The position numbers were made by a program, and so were the translations under genes. A stretch of DNA of 64,000 nt. It comes from Taenia hydatigena (taxonomy: Eukaryota > Platyhelminthes > Cestoda > Cyclophyllidea > Taeniidae). Where the stretch lies: NCBI GenBank assembly GCA_036345935.2, contig JADWOT020000004.1, positions 3,214,418 to 3,278,417 of the forward strand. Reading direction: 5' to 3'. Of this stretch, positions 45,478 through 57,239 are shown piece by piece (position 1 is the stretch's first letter; each line of letters opens with the position of its first letter). The notes beneath the pieces are model-generated. The model had not been told where the DNA came from. It worked only from the letters and a program-made list of their open reading frames with translations, and made no database searches.

Positions 45478-45667
45478 TTAAGCTACATTCAGCACTAAAA
45501 TGTAGCCTGCGTTCTTTGTTGTATAGTGAGTTACAAGAGAAGGATAATGCGGTTGATGTCCTGAAAATACGTACCACTTACATGGCGGCTGACTTGGCTT
45601 CTGGATAAGGGTACCTGCCAATTGGGTCGTCAAGGCGAATGTGATAAGGCTGTCACGCCTCAATTTC
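45478..45667 (-). CDS. Coding-like exon, unknown
   Basis: Acceptor CTCTCCTAACAG|GAAATT opens a frame reading RRDSLITFALTTQLAGTLIQ and PHYPSLVTHYTTKNAGYILV to TAA. An internal GTAAGT (at CCAT|GTAAGTGG) could be the real donor, in which case the tail is intronic. Same strand as 44.8-45.0 kb. Confidence 0.3.
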
Positions 45668-46112
45668 CTGTTAGGAGAGACCACTGCCACTTAATCCGCA
45701 CTTGTCGCCATGGTTAATCTCATGGAATACTATAACAATGCGTCATTGGAATGGAATCAATGTAGCTGCGGCTTTAACTGGAGTCGGCTGGCAGCCACGT
45801 CGCATTCGGAGCAGACAGGTACATCAGTCAACACATAACTCCTCCGAAAATGCTTCGACGCGATCGATGAGCAATTAGCCTGTAATCTGCAAAATCATCT
45901 ACGGTGTGCCAAGAAAAAGACCGAGGACGAGCTGAGCAAAGCCAAGCTAATCAGATTTATATTTTCCATTCTACTTCCTCACGCGCCACCTCAAAACATG
46001 GCCTTTGAGAGTAGGCTTACACTATGGTGAGCGAAGGTAATGGGAGAAAGTAGAATGCGCTGAAGAAGAGGAAGATGGTGATGACGATGATAACTCATGA
46101 CGCAAACGATAG

Positions 46113-46186
46113 TGCTGCAATAGTCTAGTGGTCAGGACATCACGTCCTGGCTGCAAGATCCCATGTTCAGATTCCCCTCCCACTTC
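46113..46186 (+). repeat. tRNA-like sequence (pseudogene or SINE head)
   Basis: AGTCTAGTGGTCAGGAC resembles an A box/D arm. ATGTTCAGATTCCCC resembles a B box/T arm at the right spacing. Stems are imperfect. Confidence 0.35.
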
Positions 46187-46605
46187 AATGCGCCTACTCA
46201 CCTAACCACGCATACGTTCATTCAGTTAATAGCTTGCTTAGTACCACGCTCACACATCATGCAGGAGGGGGAAAGTGAAAAATCCAATTATTCATCGCAA
46301 TATTCAATACACCTTATTCTAGGTTAGCAGAGGCTGTTTTATGCGACCCCAAGGTGCAATGGCAGCGCAAGAGACCAAACGAAGTATGGAAGGGGACAGT
46401 TGAACAACCGCCATCGTTTACCCACTCTGCTACTATGTGTGCGGTCAAAGCGATCGACCTCTTGACGTCCCTCGAGGGTTGAACGCGAGTCTTAAGTCTT
46501 GTTACCCCGATTGCTGACCACTTCTCTTCATTGCCCGTCGTCACCGGCTGGGATGTCTGCTTCAGAAAGCATCCACGGCAAACACAGCCACTACCACTGC
46601 TATAG

Positions 46606-46905
46606 GCGTCATTGGAAGTGAAAATAGTTCATGCTTACGGAAACATCAGCACTATTGCTTTACCGTTGCAAGAAGCGGATCGAGTTGAGGAGGAGGTGTG
46701 CTACTTAATTGCGGCAGATAATGATGTTGAGGGACTCCACGGTCTAATGAATAGGGCGTCTGACTACGGATCAGAAGACTTTGGGCTTGAATTCTGCCAA
46801 AGCCGTGAAGGTTCATTATCTCCGCCCCTGCTTGTAGTGGCACCATGTATGCCTAACAACGAACTGCATCAAGAAGGATGTACGTGCTACCTGCTTTGCC
46901 GCTAG
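46606..46905 (+). CDS. Coding-like exon of about 99 codons
   Basis: Acceptor CACTGCTATAG|GCGTCA opens a frame reading VKIVHAYGNISTIALPLQEA, DRVEEEVCYLIAADNDVEGL and NRASDYGSEDFGLEFCQSRE, ending TAG at 46903-46905. Acidic, globular-looking. An opposite-strand frame (46652-46846) is probably its shadow. Unidentified. Confidence 0.3.
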   Translation, partial: ASLEVKIVHAYGNISTIALPLQEADRVEEEVCYLIAADNDVEGLHGLMNRASDYGSEDFGLEFCQSREGSLSPPLLVVAPCMPNNELHQEGCTCYLLCR

Positions 46906-47025
46906 AGGAAGAAGGAGAGTAAATCGACTAAGAAGTGGGAGGTGGAAAGTTGTCATGCCGGGTAGGAGGCTCGGATCCTTGACGCCTACGTTACTAGGAT
47001 GACACCCTAACCTACTGACCTGCCT

Positions 47026-47068
47026 CACCACCACCACCACCACCACCACTAACAACAACAACAACAAC
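47026..47068. repeat. (CAC)n followed by (AAC)n microsatellite
   Basis: CAC triplets 47026-47049 run into AAC triplets 47051-47068. The poly-Leu/Val frame on the minus strand (46816-47067) is a product of this repeat. Confidence 0.95.
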
Positions 47069-48124
47069 CCTCTATCCTCATTTCTTCTTCACTCTTTCAC
47101 TACAAACTCCTTTCCACTCCTTGACCTTCAAGCTCACTCCCCTATATTCACTTACCATGCCTCCCGCGCCCTTCCTTTCCTCACCAGATTCACCTTAGCA
47201 ATAAAACCAGTGCCTAACAAGGAACTACTCTCGCTGGCCAGTGGCAAGCTGAGCAACATCAGATGAAATGGGAGTCATAAAATATCCTGGCGCCCATTTG
47301 TCGCTGAGAACAATTTTCGAACGGGTGCGCGAAGGATAATTCATTCTCTTAATTTTTCTTACCATAGGGTCGTCTATTATTCGATATTCTCATCTGTTTA
47401 TCTACTTTTTATTTGCCTGTTGGTATATGTGATTAATTGCCTATTCAATTTTATTCTCGAATTACGATTCTCCTCTTTTTATCCGTGGCCTCAAGGCTGT
47501 GCACACTGACTTCACGTTCTGCAAATAGCCGACAGATGTATTTCTCAGAAGCGGAAGAGCTCTAGGAGATCAATAACGCTTAATTTTTATGCGAATAAAA
47601 TGACGCCTGCTATTCTCTGCTCTGCTGTATCATGCCTCATTCCTCAACCATCCATTAGTCACTGCAGCTGACCCATCAACCAACGGATTCGCACTGTCAG
47701 TCGTGTCAAATGCGCCATTTTATTTAGCGACACTTAACCTACACATGAGTCATCCCACATCTCACCGCAGCGAAGCATAGTACCTGATTATAGAGAGGGG
47801 TTAGAGTCGAAAGTGAGTCGGGAGTGAGTGCGAAGGTAAAGGCGTGGGAAATAGGTGATGGTAAAGGGAGCAGAGAGGAATGGGAAGAGGGGAGGGAACT
47901 CGAGGTGGTAAAGTAGTCCATTAATTTAGGCGTTGTCATAATAGCGCGGATGCCGAAGATTTGAGTCTCTCACTGGGCACGCTAATAATTCAATCTCTTC
48001 CTTTTTAACGCAATTGACTGACTGGTGTCAAAGCAAGTAGTCTACACATCCTTCTTGTTTCATTTCCATGCTGGGCAGACACAGTGCCTCTAAAAGCAGC
48101 AAGGAAATGAAGAATTTGTACGGC

Positions 48125-48195
48125 CTAGACGGAACTCGAACCTGCGGTCATCTGCTCTACTTGTCTGGAGGACCATGTTTGTATCACGGAAGTCT
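48125..48195 (-). repeat. tRNA-like sequence (pseudogene or SINE head)
   Basis: The minus strand carries GCAGGTTCGAGTTCCG (B-box type) with a degenerate upstream half. Low support. Confidence 0.25.
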
Positions 48196-48620
48196 TTCGG
48201 ATCCCATAGCGCTGCACAGAAGTGAACTTACTTAAGTCCATGCTGGTCTATAGTCTGGCGTTTGCACGGGTTTTTTAGGTTACCACTTACCAAAGTACCC
48301 AGCCGGTCAAATTAAAAGCGGAGGAGAAAAAGCATCGCTGCTCTTGAAAGCGTGATAGCCCTAGTCATTTTTGTTGTCTCTTGGATACTACAAAAGCGTA
48401 CTTCTGACTGTGCTCTATTCTTGCGCAAATCACATCCTACCGCTCCCATTTGATCGTACTAGACCGGCTAATGATGACTTTTCAGTCACCGCCTCTTTGG
48501 GATGACAACCAGCCGAGAAGTGTTTAGATTACAAATGGCCTTAGGAAATTCAGATCGACATTCCATCTCATTTGACTTATTTCCTGTCCATTGAAAGCAA
48601 CTGCAATAAACATTATCTAA

Positions 48621-48896
48621 TTGGACGCAAGAGACCCCAAGGTGACTAGCGAATCTTCCCTACAGAAGTGTAAAATCAAATTAGATGGATTATGCCGTCA
48701 AAACCGTAATGCGTGCGACATTTCTTTGGAAGCCCGGTTCGACTGGTTATGTAGCCCATACGAATTAGCACAACAACGTCCCCTTAGGCACGCAGACCAC
48801 GGGCACGATCGTTTCTTTTTTGCTGGGGACCGACTGGCAAATACAACCTTTAGTGCTTTAAACCAAAACATACGTCCCACATTCGACATCGTTTAG
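48621..48896 (+). CDS. Coding-like exon, unknown
   Basis: Frame through KVTSESSLQKCKIKLDGLCR, NACDISLEARFDWLCSPYEL and DRFFFAGDRLANTTFSAL to a TAG that sits next to a GTGAGA donor. A second coding-like frame follows at 48954. They may be neighbouring exons of one plus-strand gene. Family unknown. Confidence 0.3.
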   Translation: MDARDPKVTSESSLQKCKIKLDGLCRQNRNACDISLEARFDWLCSPYELAQQRPLRHADHGHDRFFFAGDRLANTTFSALNQNIRPTFDIV

Positions 48897-48953
48897 GGTG
48901 AGACCTGGAGATAGGACCCAAATATATGATTCTTCGGGGCTGTTCTGACTCAA

Positions 48954-49208
48954 ATGCTATTAGAAAGCGTTGATTGGAATCCAACTGCTCCTCCTTGCAT
49001 TAAAGAGCTTAGAAATCACTTTGGGTGGGATCCGGTGAGGGTTGCGAGAAAAATAGCTGGCAGAGGCATTTGTGCAGCGCAATCCATTTTAAATGTACAG
49101 CCATCTAGTAGTAGGGAATTGACGTTTGGAAAAAATCCACCTCCATACACAGCTAGCTGTGTGAAGATTAATCAGGTTGGAGTCGCTAAGGTAGCTGCAC
49201 AGCTCTGA
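48954..49208 (+). CDS. Coding-like exon, unknown
   Basis: Frame reading MLLESVDWNPTAPPCIKELR, NHFGWDPVRVARKIAGRGIC and NPPPYTASCVKINQVGVAKV to TGA at 49206-49208. Mixed charge, three Cys. Possibly a C-terminal exon of the same gene as 48.6-48.9 kb. Confidence 0.3.
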   Translation: MLLESVDWNPTAPPCIKELRNHFGWDPVRVARKIAGRGICAAQSILNVQPSSSRELTFGKNPPPYTASCVKINQVGVAKVAAQL

Positions 49209-49961
49209 AGCCATTTTAGGTAAGGCATCAGTAATTTTACGTTGTAAGCCATTTCGTACTAGCCATTATCAGAGTAAGCCAGCGTGGACTTGATTGTGAC
49301 GAAGATTCAGGGCTAATATAATTGGCTCCACGGGGACGTCAACACGTTGCAATGTCACCTAGCCACTACGATTACGCGATTTACCACTGCCTACCCATTA
49401 CAAATGGAATGAAATAAAATGGGTCCTTAGAAGCCATTTTGTACAGTAAAAACCCACTACAGCAATGGCATCAATACCATTGTCTGTTTACTGCTAATAG
49501 GTAATCACATGGTCTGACATAACCGTTCCTCAAATGGCCCTTGGTCGTTGGGTAAAATATTGTCGTGTAAAATAACTGCATACATCTTCCGGGAGCCAAA
49601 TCATTCCGATAAGTTTATTTGTGAATCACCTGCTATCAATTGTAAAATGCGGAAAATTCTAGGTTGTACGACGCAGACTAGAGCATAAATAAGAATTGAT
49701 GGATTGCGGAAATTGGTTGAGCTGCGTGGACTGGGCCAGAATATGTCACTTATGTTACAAGTCGCTATGTCCTTTTACGTGCTACTCTCAAAATTCAATT
49801 ACTCATTCCATGCAGCTATACTGTGCAGTATATCTTCTCAGAGGTATTACTATTGCTAATAAGCTCACAAAGGCAAGGAAATGTGTAGTTCATGGCAGCT
49901 TTTCACACATACATTGTGCTAAAAAATAAATTTTCTCATGCATGGTGACGTCAACAATTGA

Positions 49962-50168
49962 GTGCCACCAGAAATCGCATGTCTTCCTACAAGCATGCTA
50001 TGCATCGCTCCCACAGCGATCACTAATCGTGTGACTAGAGTTTGTGCTTTCTATGCAAGAAGAATGAGTAGACTGGAAAGCGTTGAGACACATGTGCTTT
50101 GGGCTAGCTTACGCAGTGATATAAGATTCAACTACCCTAGCAGCATATTGGCCAAAGGAGGTAAATGA
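49962..50168 (+). CDS. Short coding-like frame
   Basis: Frame reading CIAPTAITNRVTRVCAFYAR and ETHVLWASLRSDIRFNYPS to TGA, 40 bases after another open frame (49696-49929) in the same direction. Weak support; no splice signals assigned. Confidence 0.15.
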   Translation: MPPEIACLPTSMLCIAPTAITNRVTRVCAFYARRMSRLESVETHVLWASLRSDIRFNYPSSILAKGGK

Positions 50169-50272
50169 CGAGTAAGCAGTTGCTTCAATTGTTCTCCGAT
50201 AATGCCATCAATAACCAGCTCTTGATCACGAGGTTATATCAAAAAGTAGGCATGAAGTAACTTAGCCATTTC

Positions 50273-50459
50273 TTGCCTTATGTATATCAGAGTTCACTTA
50301 AAAACATATTTTATTTTGTGGGGTACAATGTTCCGATTTCATTTCGATTTGTCTCATTTTACGTTACTTCATCGACTTCATCTTCCGGTGCGAACAACAA
50401 GGTTCGATCACCGCATGCACACGCACGTCTCGAACGTGGCTACTCTGACTCATCTGCGG
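50273..50459 (+). CDS. Possible Ser-rich exon
   Basis: Frame with SFRFVSFYVTSSTSSSGANN and PHAHARLERGYSDSSAG ending at a donor-like GCGG|GTAGGG. A second frame is open in parallel. Weak support. Confidence 0.15.
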
Positions 50460-50539
50460 GTAGGGCAATTTTACTTACCTCACGCAATCTTCGTCAGAGT
50501 GTGCCATTGACCTGGATTCTGCACCCCATTTAGAGCATC

Positions 50540-53500
50540 GACCTCACAATGTGGAGGCAAATTTCCATAAATTCTAGAATTCGAAGCATGGCTGGGTAAG
50601 GGATTCTGTAATGGGTATTGACCCTCTATCTTAGCTGTCAGTGTATTACGATTGACTTTTCGCTTTTAGCCTTGGTCATTAGGCCTTCAAAATCGAGTGC
50701 TATGGCCACCTAGGCAGAGGAAGCAGTGATCAAGGCTGTAGAGGGTTCCTCCTCTCCCTCCTAGTCACCCTTGATAGGAGAAGTCTGCGTACGTTTAGAC
50801 ATCTTTAATATATATATGGGGTGATAAATACAGCTAGGCGAGATAAAGGGTTCAGGCCGAGGACGTGTCACGCTCCAGCGGGTCTCCGCGCTACTCCGTC
50901 ACGTGGTTCAAATTGACTTCCCGCCTCTGGCCTACAAAGCGCATATAAAGAATCAAGTATTACAAAGGCTGTGCTCGTTCAGACTACGCTTTATCCTCAT
51001 TTGCAGACGATGTTCTTTCCGCTAACCTATTCGTGGTCACTGATCGCCTCTCACTTAAAAGGTGTGCTTAGGCAATTATTGCAGCAGTGTTGCTACTTTC
51101 TGAAACTTTTAAGCTCTTCGATGAACAATAAGGTGCGGTCATCAACTAGAAGATGTTCTTAAGACCACGATCTAGTTAAACGTTAGCTGGTTCGTGCAAA
51201 ACTCAAACAGGATTAATTCGATTTACCATTCAACCAAGGCTAATGTTAGCAAACAAACATTAACTTTTCGGTCGTTGCCTCAAATCAATGAAAAATAAAC
51301 GCATGTGTGCCATCATCCCAAGGTGTTGGCGGCTTAAGTGACGCCTAGAACGCGTGAGTGAACTTAGAGCCACGCCATTCAGACATATCCAAATGTCAAG
51401 GAATATGCAGAAGAGAATTTTCATCGAAGCAGTCTGTCGTAATTTGGTTTGGGTATTGACTACTTTACTTAGGCCAAGAGAATGCATTTTAGGACAAACT
51501 TAGGTGCGACTGTTGAATGCCTTAGAAACGTTGATCAAATTTTTTTGTGGAGCTAATCTAAAATTATGCAAAACGGTGAATAAAAGTGCGAATGTTTTTG
51601 GAAAGCCACAGCCTTCTCAGTAAAATAATTGGAAGTTTAATTGAGGTGGATCGTCAAAGCTGGAAAGGAAAAGAACATTCACAAGTAGCAGTCGTATTTT
51701 TGATACGAAAAAGAGCCGGTCTTATGGGCAAAGTTGTTCAACCGAACATACAATGTCGAGACTGATTTCGAACCCTCGACTAACAGATGATCAGGTGCGT
51801 TAGTTTAACAATTATCCAGCTAGCCAAATCGAATGAACTTTTTAGTTTTTCTATGACCAAATAGGTCTGCAACGTGGCTCTCAATATCCTAACGTAAAAT
51901 AGTAAAGTATAGAGTAAGGCAGTGGGCAGTGGCACAAGTAGCCTTAGCTTAGTTCAGCGCATTGGAACTTCACGGAACACGGCGCCTCGTTGAGAATAGA
52001 AGGGAAGGTCCACTCCCTTTGTTCATTTTGGTCGCCTTATTATCAGCAAACAACAAACAAGCTACTGTTTTATTGCATAATTTTGTGATCAGATACGTAA
52101 ACCTACCGCGATACGCCGTCATATATTCATATACATGCAGTTATCGGCCGGCATTATACCACTCTTCACGACCACCGCTATTACCGTCCATACCAACAGC
52201 AAAACCACACCTGCCACTACTGGCCTCAGATGCGCAAACCTTTCCACCAGTATTTAGCCATCTATCCACAAAATCGATCACCGACTCATGCATTTAGTCG
52301 CCTGGTATTCCGCCCATTGCTACTGACGACGCAATGTAAAGGAGTGAAGAAATGAGTAAATCAAACACGGGGAAAAAATAGCAGAGAGCAAAGGGGAAGA
52401 GGTGAACAATGAGGTGACAATCGAAGTAGACTGGTGGCTGTCAAGCAGTCTGTCCATTTGAGTATCTACTGAAGACTTTAAATTTTCTTCAGTTGCACTC
52501 TATTGCTTCTCTACACTGACTTGCAGACGTCTTTGTCGAACCAGGTAAGGATGAAAGCAGTGCACAATGTAGTGCTAAGGATGGCGCCAAAATAGGCTGC
52601 CACAGCGTTCTTGCAGTATCCACCACACTATCCATCCATCTATCATTCGGGTACAACCCTCTTCAGCCACCGAGGGCTTAGGCAGCAAGATCCTCGCGTC
52701 AAAATGTGCAGATCGCATCATTAGCAGTGGCGCGCTTAAGCTTCACGCACTTATTCACCGCAACTCTCTCCATTAAGGCAGTAAGCGCACCGCGAATAGC
52801 CTCCTAGATGAGTTGATCTATCTCAAGCACTTGTTAGCAATGCCAAAGATTCACATTGTCAGAAAAACTTGTGTGGCTTCAAAGTGGACGCATGAACTCA
52901 TATATGGCTTACCTCGAGAAATCGAAAATGCGGTCAAGTGATCGCTTTCCTCAAAGTCTACAAGCATGCAATAAGGGACCTAAATAGTCTGCAAGATAGC
53001 TCACTCACAAAAAGGAGAAATATTACTTTAAGCCAGAACAAACTAGCTTGGATAAATTTGCCAGAGAATGAGATCCATTAAGTACTCAATGACAGGCACT
53101 AATGGTGTTTTCTTAGACACCACAAGGCACAAATCCTTTAAGGTAGGCTGTAGCTGGTCCATATCTGGCAAAGTGTAAGTGGGAAGGGAAGGAGGAATAA
53201 GTTGTGGGTTTTGCGACCCGCTTTTATGTTAATATCAGTCAGTGGTAATTGCTTCTGAGTATTTAAAGGGAAGGCGACGTAGTATAAAGAAATAAAAGGC
53301 AAAGGAGAAAGTAGCCTGCGCATTAGCAAACGGTCCCTATTGGAACGCAAGTGGGGGTAAATGAAAGGGTCTACAGGGCAGGTGAATAGCCCCAATCCAC
53401 AGGCCGCATTCTTCTAACCGGCTGCTTTGAGACAATTCTGGTGCTCGTGAGTTCCCACTTTTATCATCATTTTGCTGGTTGGATGAAAGGTAGATGAAAA

Positions 53501-54430
53501 AATAGTGCTGCACTCATTAAGTAGCACACACTCCTCAGATGGATACGGCTCTGTTGCCGTGAGCTTGCTCCAAGCGCAAATAGCATTTCTCATCACCCCT
53601 CTGCTTCACTGTTGAATCGTACACACTTTCAGTGCCTAATTCTGGCGAATTTTGCAAATAAACGCTTTGAAAAGAGAATCCGAACCAAAGTTGACGGGGT
53701 TGCTAGCGATTTAACTTAAAGCTTATAAACATTAGTAAATCCAAACTGCAGCCCTGTTTGGCCGATGAAGATGTCATACTCGTAAATATTTCTATTTTTA
53801 CTTTGGAAGATTCAAGCATGCGTGTAGTCCTAATTTAAAACTGGCCTTTAACCACGCGACATATCCAAGGTCGATATTAAAAGATTTTAGAATAAGCGCC
53901 TTAAATGAACTGGTTGAAAGGATCAATGCGACTCTCAGTAATTCAATAATTGAACTAATAGGTTGGTGCTTAAAGTCATAATTGAAGCATAGATAAAAAA
54001 ATTTGAACAAGACAAACGGGTTAATAAGGAGCTACTGGACAGGCGGCTGTTAGGTACAGATACAAATGACAAGGAATAGCTGGTTGTTTGGCATGATGTT
54101 TAGGTTTGTCGGAGACAGAAGAAGGCTGACACAAATAGGGGCACTTTAAATCCTCGCGGCAACTAAAATTTCTGTTGATTAGATTGAGTATTGCTTCTTT
54201 CTAAGCATTGGTTTTCTAGACAATTAAGGGAAGATCCGGTACGGTTTTCCAACACTTCCCGTTTCAATGGATTATCAGTAGATGTTTACATTTCAATGTC
54301 TGAGCACCTCCATATAACAGTGCTGAATCGTGCGATGCTTGCGAAGTACACTCTATTAAATTTCGGAGACTGCATCAGTCTGCCTTGTCATTTTGGTCAA
54401 TTAATTTCCATTTGTTTGTGATCTAGCGCA
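50540..54430. other. No gene confidently recognised
   Basis: Scattered frames (50971-51162, 51260-51487, 51962-52297, 53138-53395, 53414-53596, 53798-54010). The 111-codon plus frame 51962-52297 is Ser/Pro/His-rich at its end and unsupported. Confidence 0.4.
51757..51830 (-). repeat. tRNA-like sequence (pseudogene or SINE head)
   Basis: The minus strand has TTGGCTAGCTGG (A-box type, 51816-51827) and GAGGGTTCGAAATC (B-box type, 51764-51777) at tRNA-like spacing. No complete cloverleaf. Confidence 0.35.
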
Positions 54431-54435
54431 CCCTA

Positions 54436-54627
54436 TTGTTAGTTTGCTGGTCATTAAAAGCCGTCAACTGGTACGATTTTTCAAAGCACTGGTGGGGGGT
54501 CCGTGCCATAAACCTACTACCTCGATTCCTCATCGACGTCGTAATAAGCTACAGTGACTTGGAAAAGCATGAAATTTACTTTCCTGCAGATGGGCTAGAA
54601 GGTCATCAGCACAGTCGGAAGTTTTAG
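54436..54627 (+). CDS. Short coding-like frame
   Basis: Frame reading VNWYDFSKHWWGVRAINLLP and DVVISYSDLEKHEIYFPADG to TAG. It is followed immediately on the other strand by another open frame (54636-54839: RPRGSTSFTEENFMPAEINL). Neither is identified and no splice sites are assigned. Confidence 0.2.
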   Translation: MLVCWSLKAVNWYDFSKHWWGVRAINLLPRFLIDVVISYSDLEKHEIYFPADGLEGHQHSRKF

Positions 54628-55271
54628 CGCGGCCTCTAGGGACTAAAGTTTTTTGCGTGAATGAACGAACTAAATACGAGACCATGGCGTGGGACATTTA
54701 ATCCTCTAAAGAAGTGACACTTTTGAACAAAACTTAGATTTATTTCTGCAGGCATGAAGTTTTCCTCAGTAAATGATGTGGAACCTCTTGGCCTAGCTGT
54801 AAACACTGGGCTTATTCTTACTAATAGCCAGACCTTCACCCTTAAGGCGTTGTAGCAACGACATTAATATGTATGCATGGAAATTCACCTGTCTCTCAAT
54901 GGAGCCAGATTAGTTGCACCCTTTCACTTATAAAACATTTACATGTGGCTTTTTGACATTTTCATCTTCTTGAGTTGCAACCAAGGCCAGCTGAACCTTC
55001 TTCAATCATACACAAATTCCACATGTTCTTTTGATCTTTTTCGGTCCTCCGTGTACTTAAGCCCCACATTTAGACTTTCTGGGCATAAGGGAGGGTAAAT
55101 GTTAAGAATGTAGACCTGACTTTGGCACCTTTACTCCCTCTTACCAATTCTGCCTACTCTCATGACTGAATTACCTTCTTCCGGCCTCTTCGGCGACTTA
55201 AAGCGATTTATTCTTGTGATTTAAATCCCTCCTGTGCGCATTGTAGACTGGCTTATCTTAAACAGGGAAGA

Positions 55272-55493
55272 CTAGCTAGATAAATGCCTGAACTCTTGAA
55301 GTCCTCCCTTAAGAAGAAGACCGTAGTCTGGCGCATTAGGGACGAAGGACAACATGTATGAGGTATAAACAAGGTTTACGTGGGCATCACGTGACCGGGA
55401 TGCGGGCACTAAGCAAACGCTGGACTCACACATGTAGCCATAGTAAGTGAGAATTCCGTCAATCAACAATGACTTGCTGAAGAAATGCCACAC
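55272..55493 (-). CDS. Short coding-like frame
   Basis: ATG frame reading LLIDGILTYYGYMCESSVCL, RSRDAHVNLVYTSYMLSF and PDYGLLLKGGLQEFRHLSS. Looks protein-like, but there is no family or clear splice context. Confidence 0.2.
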   Translation of the reverse strand: MWHFFSKSLLIDGILTYYGYMCESSVCLVPASRSRDAHVNLVYTSYMLSFVPNAPDYGLLLKGGLQEFRHLSS

Positions 55494-57107
55494 AGCTAAA
55501 AAGCTTGGTGATATCTAGACTTATCTCGAATCCTAGGAACGTGGAGGTGCTGACAAGCCGGAACTTACGTCCTGTCAATCAACTACCAGGAGCCGTGACA
55601 GTGACGGGTCTATTAACTGGAACTGGGATGTAAAGGACAGGAGGAAAATGGATCTTTTTAAATAATGCAGCCAAGAATTTTTTTGCAGTGCCGTACATAG
55701 CAATTAGTAAAAAGGATTATGATATTGCATTGTTCGATGACGACTAACGTGAGCTATATCCGCAATGGAGCTGAGATGATTCATTTCCATATTTAAAGAG
55801 GTTGATGTTATCACATCCGACTTAGAGGCAAGATGGAATGCAATGCAAATAAGCATAGATTATGCTGAACATGTGATGGATATTTTCCTCCAGAAAATGT
55901 TTCAAACTTAATCAGGTGATCCTGCATGTCAAATGGCATGCACTACGTACCTAATAACAAAATAACTGTTTTTTGCTTCCGGGATACAACTCAGCTGCGG
56001 ATCGTGTCATGTGTAAAGCGAAACGAGTCCTTAACTTAGATCAGTTGTCATCATTTTCAGGGTCATCAGTAGTAAATGCTTCCCATCTAGTCGGTAAATT
56101 GAATCCATTGCTACACTAGAATTACATGATTTTGACAAAAGAGGGACATATTTATAAAGGCAATGTAGGATGTGAATTCCATAAAATTGCGTCGCATCTG
56201 ACAAGTTCATTATTTGTTAAACATAGGCTCTGAAACTATCTAATCAGGATCAGAATTCTGCCTTTGACATCTTTTTGCACATAACTCGGGTAAGGATGAA
56301 TTGCACCTCATGGTTCCTTATCATAAATGTCATGCACACATTGATGAGCAGTTCGACTTCACTCTTATCGTTATTAATGCCCAGTGAAATTGCCTTCCAC
56401 GAGATGCTACGACGTCCGCATCTGCGAAATACGTACAACATACCAGCCAATTTAAGCAATTTAACAGCTATGGTGTTATAGTAAGAAGCCCTCGAGGCAG
56501 GGCGTGAAAAGAATCTAACTACGAACGTGCTGCTCACCGCGTTCTACTACCATTGAAAGCACTGAATGGTACTGGGCTTTGACTGGTGGTTTAGATCAAT
56601 GTATGCGTAGGGCATTACACATCTAAAACAATGGCAAATAGGTCCAGATGAACTGCACCTCAAGTATTTCTCAATTTGATCTGAAACTGATCCCAATAGG
56701 GCTTAACTATTAACTTACAACGATACAAATGTGGCAGCTTTGTGAAACAGCAACATTTTATGCGATGCAGTTGTACTACAGATGTGCTATAACAGAAAAA
56801 CCAGAGAGCGCGGAAAGAACACTGCATTATATTATATGCATTTCAATCTGCAAATGATTGAGATTAGGTCTCAAATGATAGGTTGCTTCCGTTCCAGTGA
56901 AGTGCAGTTGTACAACATTCGATGCATAGGAATAACTGCAACGCAATAAGAATGATTTTAGTACGAAAACTAGAGTAGCACAAATATATGGCTGCGATAT
57001 ACTTCTTTGTTTTTTATCCACAAGCATCCAGTTTTGTACGCAGCTACTTCTTCTATCTCTGGTATCTGTGCTATTCACCGTCTTTAACAAAAAAATTGAC
57101 CTGGCAG

Positions 57108-57239
57108 ATAGTTAAGGAGCTTACGTTGGGTAAGGAAGCTGGCTTGACAGAAGCATATAAAGATGCGATATATTCTGCCCGCATTGACTCAGAATCGATC
57201 AGAATTATAACAACAGCTTATCCATTTCTTAATTACTAG
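57108..57239 (+). CDS. Coding-like exon, unknown
   Basis: Acceptor-like ACCTGGCAG|ATAG opens a frame reading VKELTLGKEAGLTEAYKDAI, YSARIDSESIRIITTAYP to TAG at 57237-57239. A minus-strand frame (56827-57090) overlaps its left flank but not this exon. Confidence 0.25.
   Translation: MVKELTLGKEAGLTEAYKDAIYSARIDSESIRIITTAYPFLNY

Noticed and set aside
46816..47067. Poly-Leu/Val minus-strand frame
   Set aside because: Product of the CAC/AAC microsatellite; it ends with the repeat.
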